Part shown: positions 1 to 9,251 of the stretch, piece after piece
Layout of the letters: every line of letters begins with the position of its first letter
Numbering within the stretch: the stretch's first letter is position 1
Source of the DNA: Gymnopilus junonius
Lineage: Eukaryota; Basidiomycota; Agaricomycetes; Agaricales; Galerinaceae
Direction: 5' to 3'
Length of the DNA stretch: 21,627 nt
Assembly (NCBI GenBank): GCA_015501075.1
Contig: JADNYJ010000529.1
Span: 1-21,627, forward strand
The notes under the pieces: generated by a model
What the model was told of the DNA's origin: nothing
The model's input: the letters and a program-made list of their open reading frames with translations, nothing else
Database searches by the model: none
Made by a program: the position numbers and the translations under genes

Positions 1-1416
1 AGAGCTGTGGTACTGGAAGTAAGAGGCAATAATGGTGAGGGGGCAATGACCGTGAAGACGACGGCCGTCAGCGATGATTCCATGAAATCTGATGGAGGCG
101 AAGATACGCAAATACGCACCCCATCTAAATCAAAAGGCAAGGTAAACAGAAAATGAAACACACTCGACCCCTCCAGATGAAGACTCCAGCAGTGATGGTA
201 GTGAAGAGAGTTAGATGCCCCTCTCACAATGAGAACCATGACAAAATTGTTAGGGGAAGTCTTCAAGAATGCCATACAGGCTCAGTCATCTTCACCCGGG
301 AATAGCAGTGGTAATAACACCCCTCGTCGCAAGAGGCAGAAGAAGCCGAATGAAAAATTGATGAAAGAAAAGGCAACCAAAACGAAGTCGCAAAGACATT
401 TATATTGCGTGAGTTTCGTCTGCCAGGTGAGGATATGCTGATACTTAATCACACCAGGAGCTGGTCCGTGACACCTTCAAAGACAAATTCCAGTTTGATA
501 GAGATGAGGAGTTCGTCAGCCATGTGGCAATGCAGGATGAAGAGCTTGAGGAATTTATGGATGATGATGAGAAAGGCCCAGATCCGGAGGACCTTCATAT
601 TGACTTGCGGCACAAACTGACGAGCAATTGGAATAAGGCCGTCATCAAGCTCATGGTTGAGGTAGTCAGACACTACTGGGAAGAAGACAAGGACGATAAA
701 TTCGAATCATTGACCGAATGCTCAAATGATTATATCCAGGAACTCATCATTCAATGATTGGAACATTTAAGGTGGATTTGGAGAAAGGCGCAGCCCAAAG
801 TCAAGGAGGATGGTGAAGTTGAATGTCGAGCGAAATCGAAGAGCGGATGGCCATCGAACGTGACAACGCAGAGAAGGTGGCACACGCCACAACGAGACGG
901 CTAGCTGTAAGTTCCTTGTGAATGTGCATTGCAAAATGAATGACGACAGATGCCTATTGCAGAGATTTGCCCAGTGAAAGGAAACACTTCAACGGATGAT
1001 CTCAATCAAGAAGGATCAGGGGGCAAAAGATCGCTTCGTTTGGGAATGGTTGCTACATGTGATAGAACTCCTTGGCGAAGGTGGATGAGCTCTGATGAAA
1101 GCGAAGTCGATGCCGCAGGTCAGGTGGTTATCGCGTCAATGCTATGCCATGGAGACGAGAAATGTCAAAAGAGATGGAAATCCTCGACGCGCAGAGGAAA
1201 GATGCACATCTGTTCTCCAAAAAGGGATCCAAGCCTCTCGGGAGGACGTGGAGAGGAGATGTTGGTGAATCTAGGCGTCCTGAAATCCAAGGACTCCCAA
1301 AGATTCTATACGACCAAGAGTGGCTCAAGGGATTGCCTCGCATCATCAAAGACGACTTCGAAATCTCAAAGGAGAAATTGAATTGGATGAAAATCTGGAT
1401 TGATGACGATGAGTGA
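1..1416 (+). pseudogene. Decayed copy of a dispersed Agaricomycete family of unknown function
   Basis: Pieces of one protein run left to right in changing frames. They include an acidic/serine-rich N-terminal part, the basic segment NTPRRKRQKK (near 315-345), FDRDEEFVSHVAM (near 495-530), a GPDPEDLHIDLRHK segment (near 575-615), SSDESEVD (near 1087-1112) and the C-terminal block MPWRREMSKEMEILDAQRKD (1144-1203), ending at a TGA at 1414-1416. Two introns are probably retained: one near 410-458 ending in CACCAG, and one starting GTAAGTT near 908 and ending CGACAG near 950. Near 1085 a base is missing between GEGG and MSSDES, and a second shift near 1125 separates the SSDESEVD frame from the MPWRRE frame. 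A stop at 151-153 also interrupts the opening frame. From memory, proteins with the MPWRR block recur as hypothetical proteins in mushroom genomes, often in many copies; no function is known to me. The true 5' end may lie left of the window. It could be cargo of a transposon. Confidence 0.6.
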
Positions 1417-1610
1417 TGAGGGTTTGAGAAAGCTGTTCGGACCGCAAGGGGAAGGCTAGGCAAGAAGGAGAAGGAAGGCGTAATTCTATATTCCTGATTA
1501 GATCCAGCATTAACATCTACAGAGTGCTCATAAAACGTACCATCAAGGAATGCAAGTTTGCATTAGAAGTATAAGGAACAAGGAAAATATCTGAGTTGAA
1601 AACAACCGAC

Positions 1611-2176
1611 AGATTCGTTGGAGCACTCCGTACGAATCCTAGGTCTTAGTAGAGGCATGGGCCAGTGAAAGAGAACCAAAGAGCATAGAAAATTGGCTGT
1701 GAGATTCGTCGCAGCACTGCGTACGAATCCTGGGTCTTGGTTGAGACATGAGCTGGTGAAAGAGGACCAAAGAGGGCAGAAATAATGAGTGCAAGATTCA
1801 TCGCAGCACTGCATACGAATCCTGATTCCTGGAGACATGAGCCAGTGAAAAAAGGACCAGTGAGGGTAGAAATAGTGACCGCGAGATTCGTCGCAGCACT
1901 GCATACGAATCCTGGGTCTTGGTTGAGACATGAGCTGGTGAAAGAGGACCAAAGAGGGCAGAAATAATGAGTGCAAGATTCGTCGCAGCACTGCATACGA
2001 ATCCTGATTCCTGGAGACATGAGCCAGTGAAAAAAGGACCAGTGAGGGTAGAAATAGTGACCGTGAGATTCGTCGCAGCACTGCATACGAATTCTGGGTC
2101 TTGGTCGGGACATGAGCCAGAGGAGGAAGCATAGAGCATTGGCCCCGATTCATCGGAGCAATCCATATGAATCGGG
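1611..2176. repeat. Tandem array of seven ~91-bp units, each with a conserved hairpin
   Basis: Units begin at 1611, 1702, 1794, 1884, 1976, 2066 and about 2146, so the period is 90-92 bp (80 for the last, degenerate step). Each unit opens with a 27-bp inverted repeat: outer arms GATTCGT and ACGAATC, inner arms GCAG and CTGC. In unit 1 the inner arms are GGAG and CTCC. In unit 7 the outer arms are GATTCAT and ATGAATC, extended to a 10-bp stem (2144-2153 with 2167-2176). The units alternate in type, giving a higher-order repeat of 182 bp: 1702-1883 and 1884-2065 differ at about three positions. The rest of each unit carries variants of CATGAGCCAGTGAAA. The minus strand is open in all three frames, which reflects the repeat composition rather than coding. 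Confidence 0.85.
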
Positions 2177-2262
2177 CACCTGAAAATGAGGAAGGAGAGG
2201 GAGAATTGTCGGCGATGACGCGATGACGCGGAGTTGGAATCAGATCTGTATTTGGTGGTCTC

Positions 2263-2322
2263 CTGTTTGGCTGCAGGCTGTTTGGCTGCAGGCTGTTTGG
2301 CTGCAGATTGTTTGGCTGCTCC
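2263..2322. repeat. 15-bp tandem repeat, four units
   Basis: The unit CTGTTTGGCTGCAGG occurs at 2263, 2278, 2293 and 2308; the first two copies are identical and the last two slightly diverged. It is preceded by two copies of GATGACGCG at 2214-2231. The 15-bp length keeps a five-residue pattern open in the plus frames, but those frames have no other protein-like property. Confidence 0.85.
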
Positions 2323-2378
2323 CTGTTATCCTGTGTGGTCGACAGCAGTTCAAGTTGCTACATCTCCTCTCCAGAATC

Positions 2379-2690
2379 GACTTTGCAGGTTGTGTAATGG
2401 CAAAGTCAACTTTTTTTCTCTCTGTCATATCTATCCCGGTCCCTATCTGTCGGCTTCGCGTTGTACCCGGTCCCTATCTGTCGGCTTTGCATGTTGTGTA
2501 ACAGCAAAGTAGACAAGTCGACCTTCAACTTTTTTCTCTCTTCTTGGTCCCTATCTGTCGGCTTCGCGTGTTGTGTACCTGGTCCCTATCTGTCGGCTTT
2601 GCGTGTTGTGTAACAGCAAAGTAGACCTCTCCTCACTCGTCATTTTGTGGACTTTTTCTGGCGAGCTTTGCACGTTGTGTAATGGCAAAG
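2379..2690. repeat. Four dispersed copies of a small hairpin (stem CTTTGC/GCAAAG)
   Basis: Hairpins lie at 2379-2407, 2485-2509, 2597-2621 and 2666-2690. All have stem arms CTTTGC and GCAAAG; the first extends to GACTTTGC/GCAAAGTC (8 bp). The 13-base interior is conserved around GTTGTGTAA. Within it GTT pairs with AAC, or with AAT through a G-T wobble, leaving a GTGT loop. A decayed fifth copy may lie near 2741-2768. The set sits just upstream of the gene starting at 2827, so the copies may lie in its promoter or 5' region. Confidence 0.7.
2438..2626. repeat. Duplicated ~80-bp block with GGTCCCTATCTGTCGGCTT repeats
   Basis: The 19-mer GGTCCCTATCTGTCGGCTT occurs four times, starting at 2438, 2469, 2546 and 2581. 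It is arranged as two dimers, 2438 to about 2514 and 2546 to about 2626, and the second 19-mer of each dimer runs into a hairpin of the CTTTGC/GCAAAG family. A pyrimidine tract with TTTTTTCTCTC precedes each dimer (near 2411-2422 and 2530-2541). This looks like segmental duplication upstream of the following gene. Confidence 0.75.
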
Positions 2691-2826
2691 TTGGTGCCAG
2701 TTACTCAGATTTTCTGGACTCCTCGACCACTGGTTTGAACTTCTTTGCAGGTTTTGTGACGAAAACTTTGGCATTCTTGGCCTTTCCTTTGCCCGATCTC
2801 TATCCTATACACTACCATTGGACATC

Positions 2827-5800
2827 ATGAGTATGTGCACTGTTTGGCATTTTTTATCCGTACTCACTACGTGCTTCTGATAGCTTCTTGGCCTCAGCCT
2901 GCACGGTCATTTTCCGCCGAATTCGAATTTTCTAACTCTGGCCTCTATTTCACCTCTCCCAATTCGCATAATCCTCCTCCACAGATCCATCCTCCTTCCA
3001 ACTCCTCCCTGTTGTCATTGCCATCTGAGCGCCGCAACTGCCGCTGGTCGCTGGCCTCATATCCATATCTGGCGTTCCTACCTGCTGCTCCCCTCATCGG
3101 TCCTTTCAAATCATGGTTTGGGACCCCCGTAGACCGGATGCATCTTGAACACGATAGATATGGCTGGCATCTTCCCCGCGAGGTCCAGAAACTTTGGAAA
3201 AACTTTGAGCAGACATCACAGGCTGCTGCTCATGCATTGTCCGTACATGTGTTCAAGACCTGCCCCCGATCTAAAGGTCTTTGGAACATCCCCGAGAAGC
3301 CTGGGTCCTTTGGATATTTTGAAGTGCACAAGAGTGAGGTGGCAGCACGTACCGCCATTACAGAATCTATTAGCACTTTTGTCATATACATGAGCTACAT
3401 GGCCTTTCTCGTTACCCTTTGTCAGGTCGACCCTTCCAATCCACACTTTAATATTTCATTGGCCACAGTCTTCGAAAATGCTGGCATAAATGTCCATCGA
3501 GAGTGGATTCGATGCATCGAGCCCTTCGTCAGTCCTCATATAAAGCGCCTGGGGTGTATTGTCGACGTGACTACATGTGCATGGGCTGTATTGGTGCCTC
3601 ACATGATTGAAGCCCAGATTCCGATTTGGCTATTCTGGGGTCGCCCTCCTTTCACCCTCAATAATTCATTGTCATGGGCCCGACCACTTATTCCGCAGCT
3701 CTGTGCAAGCCAGAATATTTCCAGCTCGACAAGGCCAGCCACTCATTTTCCTAGCATTTCCCTCGACTCTTTTCCTCCGGTAAAGCCTAATACTCATCAG
3801 CATCCAGGAGAGACAATGCGCGCCTTCTTTCAGCAGCGCAAAGAAAACCACGCACTTCGGCGGCTCAAGGAGACTCAGGCAAAGAGAGCTGAGTGTCTCC
3901 ACTCCTTAAAACAGCAAGTTCATAAGCCTACACCAGGAAAGCGAGGACCAAAAGTTTATACTTGGGAAAAGGCGGATGACTCGGGTTTTTGTGTTCGCAC
4001 AATCATGACCCAAGGACAGATTGAGCAGGAATGGGCCACCATCCCAAATGATCAGAAATTCTTTGACTCATTCGACAAGGAATGGGATTGCTGCTCTGAA
4101 TGGAGTTTCGATCCAAATGAAGACGAAGAGACTTTCACGTCTAATCAGAAGGAATGGGACTCGGACTCAGAGTCTGATGACTTTTCTCCCTTTATACCTT
4201 CCAACCAGCTGTTTTCCGCTCCTCAAGCAGCCACAAAGAACTCTGCTCCTTATAGTCAAGCAGAGCCAGTCCCTGACGAAGAGTTAACCTCCATTCGGTC
4301 AGTTCCTGGCACTGCGATTGAAATCCCTTGTGATCATCCACCATCTCCGACTACCATTGCCCTCAATCATGATTCAGATATGGAGGTCGACGAACATATT
4401 CCGCGCGATATTATGTCAGGCGCACCTTCAAAATTGGCTCAAGGAGAAGACATCAACAAAAAGGGTACCAATTCTGTGCTTCTTGCAGCTGACGGACCTC
4501 CTACTATGTCTGCGTCGGAGTTGGCACCTCTCATTGAGGATATTGTTACCTCCAAAGATACTTCGGAAGACCATGGCCACCACTCTGAAGATGCTTTGAG
4601 AGAGGATGAGGATCATGACTTGGATCTGTTTATGGCCTCGAGAGATGATGTCCTTGCCCTTACTCCTTTGGCATCAACTATTCCAACCCTTGCCGCACAG
4701 GATACCTTTGATGAACTGATGTTTTACCACTATGGCTACACGGCCAATGAGGCTCATGAAGCTGGCCTTTCTGACCATTTTGCAGACACCGGAAATCACA
4801 GGTTCAAAACATGGAAAACTGTGCTCTATTCCATGGGTGGAAATAGGCTTGCCAACTTGGAAACTGAACAGCCTCCGGTAGCTGACTTTCTACACGTACT
4901 TTCTTCCTCTGAGCGACCATTCCATGATGTGCCTGGGAAATACTGGGATCTGAGCCCGGATAATAATCGTGCACTGAAATGCATCCAGGAAGTCCACTTT
5001 TGGATTGAAATCAGATACTTTGACGGTATACCAAAGTGTCTCTTATGCCCACGGAAAGACGCAGTAGGATTGTGGTACATTGCTGTTTACCTGATGATTG
5101 CTTTGGAGATTATACGTCGATGTCTGGGCCCTTCTGAACTGGATGTCCTCGAATATCTTGTAGACCATGGAATTCCTTTCCGCACTCTCGCTCCTGTTTC
5201 CAGGTCTCTTCCTCGAAACCTCCCTCCACGAACCTCGACTCCTCTTCTTGGTGCTTACAATATTAATTATATGTTTGATCTTGCGGACTATGCACGGTAT
5301 GAGGCACTCAGAGATGAAGTTGTTCTCTCCACACCCGAATGCCATATTGCTCTATGCTATGGAGGAATTGTTGCTCGTTTGGCCAGAGAGATTCTGCCAA
5401 ATTTTGTCGTCTTTGAAGGTCCATCTCAGAGCGCGCTTGACGGACAGCAGGCTGTTTTCGTAGATCAGAACGGGCGCCATATGGTGGATGATCAGCTAAT
5501 AGAAAGTATCTCGGATCTCATGTGCGGCACCTACCATGTGTACACTGGAAAAGGCGGTATGTTATCTTGTTCTGTCTCTAATCCACTTTCTCATATAAAT
5601 TTGCTCTAGACCAAACAGCCATCATGTCCTGGTGGCCCCGAGCATCAATATGGAACGGCAGTGGCCTCAATGTCGATGCATGGACTGAAGAATGTGAGGA
5701 ATGGTTCATCCGCCACCGCAATGCCATACTTTCAGGGGACGTAGTACCTCTCAACAGCCATCAGTGGCGTAATCAAATGCAGTTCAATCGACAGTCGCCC

Positions 5801-5875
5801 AAGCTGATGGCAAAAATGAATGTCGCAGTCGTTTCATATCTTGAGTCATCGCAGGCAGATTTTCTTACGGAGTGA
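2827..5875 (+). CDS. Large hypothetical protein of a multi-copy Agaricomycete family (~980 aa)
   Basis: Proposed exons are 2827-2830, 2884-5556 and 5610-5875. The long frame has no ATG before 3138. A 53-bp GTATGT...TAG intron at 2831-2883, with CTCAC as branch site, joins ATG 2827 to the frame and gives MTSWPQPARS at the N-terminus. The second intron, 5557-5609 (GTATGT...CTCTAG), is strongly supported because exon 3 continues in frame with SWWPRASIWNGSGLNVDAW and ends at a TGA. Visible features: a Ser/Pro-rich N-terminus; a conserved-looking block around DRYGWHLPREVQKLW (about residue 92); a hydrophobic stretch near residues 160-185; a basic, coiled-coil-like segment QQRKENHALRRLKETQAKRA (about 325); acidic stretches (about 410-440 and 570-600); and a C-terminal half with GKYWDLSPDNN (about 686). 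I recall similar proteins as multi-copy hypotheticals in mushrooms, but recognise no catalytic motif and assign no function. The initiation exon is the least certain part; ATG 3138 is the fallback start. Confidence 0.75.
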
Positions 5876-6028
5876 TAGGGATTTATTTAATTGTACATAT
5901 TTTCATCAATGAATGTTTTTCTTGCCATTGTCCATGAGCGGGAGTTGAGTATAAGTGGTATATGGGTAGTCAAGGGGCGACAGCTGAAAATTAAGTGCCC
6001 ACAGGCAAGGTGGCTGCGGGCACTGACC

Positions 6029-6070
6029 GGGCAATGAGTGGGCGACGAGTGGGCGATGAGCGGGTGATTG
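6029..6070. repeat. 11-bp tandem repeat GGGCGATGAGT
   Basis: GGGCAATGAGT (6029-6039), GGGCGACGAGT (6040-6050) and GGGCGATGAGC (6051-6061) follow each other directly, and a partial fourth unit GGGTGATTG begins at 6062. The repeat lies about 150 bp past the stop of the preceding gene and immediately before the ATTTSAAAT array. Confidence 0.75.
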
Positions 6071-6087
6071 CTGCTAAAAACTTTAGC

Positions 6088-6480
6088 ATTTGAAATACAG
6101 AATCCCATCCTTAGAAATTCCGCATGTCACACTGTATTTGAAATTCGGAAAATTTCCGTAGGTTCACTTTGATTTGAAATACTCGGCACACTGGTCAAAT
6201 AATCTGGGTTTCAAATGCTAAATAATTATCTCTTTTCAGACGTATTTCAAATACTCGGCACACTGGCCAAATAATCTGGGTTTCAAATCCTAAATAATTA
6301 TCTCTCTTCGGACGTATTTCAAATATGAAAGGCGAGTCTGAGGAAATTTGCATTTGAAATGCTCAAACTGCTACTTCAGTCCTAGATATTGTCACGAGGA
6401 TTTCAAATGGATAAATTTTGCATATATTGTTGGGCATTTAAAATACTAAATTTTTATGCATGGATTTGCGTATTTGAAAT
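6088..6480. repeat. Eleven ATTTSAAAT motifs spaced exactly 36 or 48 bp
   Basis: The self-complementary 9-mer ATTTGAAAT/ATTTCAAAT, or a one-base variant, starts at 6088, 6136, 6172, 6208, 6244, 6280, 6316, 6352, 6400, 6436 and 6472. Intervals are 48, 36 six times, 48, 36, 36, all multiples of 12. Part of this comes from a 72-bp tandem duplication (6176-6247 and 6248-6319), but the motifs outside it have unrelated sequence between them. Read in the plus frame through TTT, most units begin F-(E/Q/K)-(I/M)-L with a 12- or 16-codon period, yet that frame holds about five stops, so no intact protein is encoded. The origin is unknown: a decayed repeat protein, a satellite or part of a transposon are all possible. 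Confidence 0.8.
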
Positions 6481-6548
6481 GCTCAATCTCCTTGTCAACT
6501 CAAATATTAAACCCCTCTATATTGGTAAACCCCCGCAGTGCCGTCTCC

Positions 6549-6583
6549 TTAGAGGTGGTCACAGTATATGTGACCACCTCTAA
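6549..6583. repeat. Perfect 15-bp inverted repeat with 5-bp spacer
   Basis: The arm TTAGAGGTGGTCACA (6549-6563) is followed by GTATA and its exact reverse complement (6569-6583). Just outside, TCC and GGA can pair after a two-A bulge. A direct repeat GGGTAACGGGTAAC follows near 6593. It could be a transposon footprint, a short fold-back element or a protein-binding site. I see no gene on either side within 500 bp. Confidence 0.85.
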
Positions 6584-7119
6584 AAGGACAGGGTAACGGG
6601 TAACCATAGGTGTCGCCTGAACAACCATAACTGTTATTAGACCTATATAGAATCCGATGAGAACGCAAAGAAGGCTGAAAATGGTCAACTCAACTCAGTC
6701 ATGTGAGGTTTGTGCAAGGATCACTCATGAAACTGATTAGTCGAAGCCTAGGCCCCATGTCCAGGCCTCGCTCGCTGCTCGGACTGTCCTCAAATTTTAT
6801 CTCCGACTCGTCCTGTCGTCAGCTCTCTCCTTCGTCTTTGATATCGTGTACCAATGCACAAACGGTTCACATCGGCCAATTCATCAACCTCTAAAGACAG
6901 GGCGCGAAGGGGAAGGTCCGCCGCCCTACAAGTAGATGGAAAGCATTAGGTCACTCCCTGGTGAACTAAAAAGTAAGTAGAAGGGAAGATTATCAGCTGC
7001 GGTCCTCTCACTGAAATTTCTCCTAGATATGTACATGTTGTATTCAGACACAAGAGATGCAAATACCCGTTTGATTCCCTTAGTTATATTCAGTTCAGTC
7101 TGTATTACGAAGGATGCCA
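6584..7119. other. Intergenic, no gene recognised
   Basis: About 540 bp separate the palindrome from the 3' end of the minus-strand HET gene. Short open stretches on both strands show no protein-like pattern. The right part (about 6900-7119) probably includes the 3' untranslated region of the HET gene. I see no convincing repeat here. Confidence 0.5.
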
Positions 7120-9251
7120 TCAAACTAAAGTAACGGTCTTTAGAGGGGCCACGTCAAACCAGTCAGGCCATTGGAAGTGGTACCGGAGGTCCAATTTTGC
7201 TATCCTCCTATACTGTTCGACCTCACCATCAACGCGCACCACGATCAGTCCAAGCATCCAATCGCCCTGATTTCTCCATTGCCGGCCTGCACGTAGGATG
7301 ACAACATAAAAATCCTTGGAAATATCAGGTTCCGTTCCCTCCGTTGAATCAAATATAATCCCTCTTATTCGCTCTTCTCCATCATTGCTATTCGTCGGGC
7401 CCTCAGTTGGCTCCAAACTGTTGCCAATCGGAGGGAGCCACTTCCAAGCTGACGCAGTGCTCACAAACTGGTCACCGGTACGGGTCCCTTTGATTTCTGT
7501 AAATGAACACTTTTGACCATTGCGCATCAGGGGGTACATCTTAACTTTCAACGTGAGTTTTGCGTCAGCAATTTCACCAAGCAGATGTAGGTCGCTCTTT
7601 GGAGTCACTTTGCATTCGACTATTTCTGCTTCATAGGGTGCATCAGATGTCTTGGGGCGGAATGTCTCCAAATCTAACTTGGAGTCAACAGACGCCCACG
7701 ACCATGTTGGGGCACGATATCCTTCTGGCCGAGGAAGAAGTGCTTCATCCGGACCCATAGGAGGCCAGATTTTCCAAAGGAGATCATCTATGAAGGTACT
7801 CTCCCATAGCCCAGCAATGTAGCGATCTTTTGAGATAGATTCAAATATTTCAGCTACACCAGCCAAGGCAACAAATTTGTTGGAAGGTGCAGTAATCTGG
7901 CGTCCCGAGTAATTCAGGAGGACCTGACGTCACCGCTCACGGAACTTTTCAAAGTCGACCTCATGGTTGGAGGTTCCTTTATTGGTTGGAAATATGATGT
8001 GGTCGTCTGCGGGAAAGGCAGTCTGGTCCTCTTGAAACACGCGATTGAATGGCGACAGTCGCGTGATATCGAGCTCTGTAAAACTTCGACATTTGTATGA
8101 AAGGTGGGGTGGCTGGAAGATGAGCCTTCGGGGTGAAAGCGTGCTTTCCTGCAAGCACCAGCCGCGTTTTTCAAGTGGTCTATGCATGACAACTGTCTCA
8201 TATTTTCCGAAGCCTGGCGTTTGACGAGGTATTTCATATTCCATCATCATATGACTGGGTGCTCTTGATTTGTTAATATAGTATGGTAGCACATCCGGTG
8301 GGCGTTCGTCAGGGAGGAAGCCTTGATCAGCGCGAAATGAAGATAGAATCGAAATCGTGATGTAGGCGTCACTATCGATATGAGCCATATCTCCGAGTTC
8401 TCTGAGCTTGTCTTCGTTTGAGTCTTGGATAATGCAGAGAGCGTCAACCCAAAGGTATCTGCGACCCAATTTATTCGTAACAAAGATGGCGTCCGCGATT
8501 GTCTGAGGGACGGGGACATTGATGCCTTCATCCATGTAGGTCTTGATGTTAGAAGTGGTAGTTTTCTGATGCAGCTCTCCACCCCACGCGTAGCTGAGGG
8601 TACAATAGAGGCCTTTTATCTTCCGCTGGGTTTCGAACAGGCGTGGTTTGGAAGGGTCGGAACAATCGATAACCCTAGTAGGGAGGTACGTCTCTTCAAT
8701 TGTGTTGCAGTGTTCGTGGTCACTGCATGCCTTGACACATTCTATTACTCGTTGATAGTCTGCATAAGGCTCTTTCTTGAAGATGGTGACCTCTTTTCCA
8801 AGCTCTTTGACAGTAGCTTCACCTGAAGAATTTAGTTGCAATTAAGGGCGTGATTGTCAGGAAAATACGGAAAAGTCGTGGCAATCGTACGAAATAATTC
8901 ACCCTGTTTGGCATAGATCGTATAGTTTGCTGCTTTTTCGCCGTTGAGAAAAATAGTAAGGCTCTTCCTCAAGCCCGCCTGTATCTGAATCCTGATTTCC
9001 ACTTTCTCCTCTCCGGGAAGGGGAAATTTGTCTGCGGGTAGCCCATCCCTGGTCCGTCTCACTATGTTACACCAAGTGCAACCCTCATTGTTGATGGATT
9101 CCGAAATCTGGGTCCAGGTCGTCACATAGAAGTAACCCGTGGTATTAGTGTAATGCCCTTCCGAAACGGCTTGGCGGAATCCTTCATAAGAAAATGGACC
9201 AGCACGGCATAATGCACAGACAAGTCCCAAAGGATCGTTGCGGGGTGGCAT
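7120..9251 (-). CDS. HET-domain (heterokaryon incompatibility) protein, interrupted by one in-frame TGA
   Basis: Exon 1 is 9251-8903; an 80-bp GT-AG intron lies at 8823-8902; exon 2 runs from 8822. The concept protein is 683 codons, a normal HET length. An N-terminal pair of CxxC motifs (CALC, CTWC) precedes the HET domain (PF06985 family). HET signatures are YCTLSYAWGG (about residues 189-198), PQTIADAI (222), YLWVDALCIIQD (239-250) and RGWCLQE (336-342), followed by YSGRQIT and PTWSWAS (about 488). HET proteins trigger cell death when genetically different hyphae fuse. A TGA at 7930-7932 (codon 414) interrupts the frame where the family usually has Trp; the same frame continues past it with conserved sequence to a stop at 7120. 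An 87-nt GTGAGC...GTGTAG intron (7854-7940) could bypass it, but would delete the YSGRQ block. So this is either a recent pseudogene, a sequencing error or an unusual splice form. It is divergent from the HET gene at 10073. Confidence 0.85.

Noticed and set aside
1563..2153. 196-aa minus-strand open frame with repeated QDSYAVLRRI-like units
   Set aside because: The repeat units are 90-92 bp, not constant multiples of three, and all three minus frames are open at once. The openness comes from repeat composition, and the conserved feature is the hairpin, not a reading frame.
2223..2512. Plus-strand open frames with VWLQA or CLAAG five-residue repeats
   Set aside because: They arise from the 15-bp tandem repeat and end in non-protein-like sequence within the upstream repeats of the next gene.
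6088..6480. CRISPR array
   Set aside because: The repeated word is only 9 bp and self-complementary, some intervals differ by exactly 12, two spacers are near-identical, and the DNA is fungal.
6389..6583. 64-aa plus frame with 12-residue F-x-(M/I) repeats as a functional small protein
   Set aside because: It is only the stop-free right end of the motif array. The same frame further left has about five stops, and the tail runs into the palindrome.
7930..7932. TGA read as selenocysteine or by programmed readthrough
   Set aside because: Higher fungi lack the selenocysteine system, and no supporting context is visible. Loss of a Trp codon by one transition is simpler.
7897..7940. 44-bp intron (GTGAGC...GCCAG) to remove the TGA in the minus-strand HET gene
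   Set aside because: It shifts the reading frame and would delete the conserved YSGRQ segment.
8425..8826. 133-aa plus-strand open frame
   Set aside because: It is antisense to the core of the HET domain, whose motifs are clear on the minus strand.
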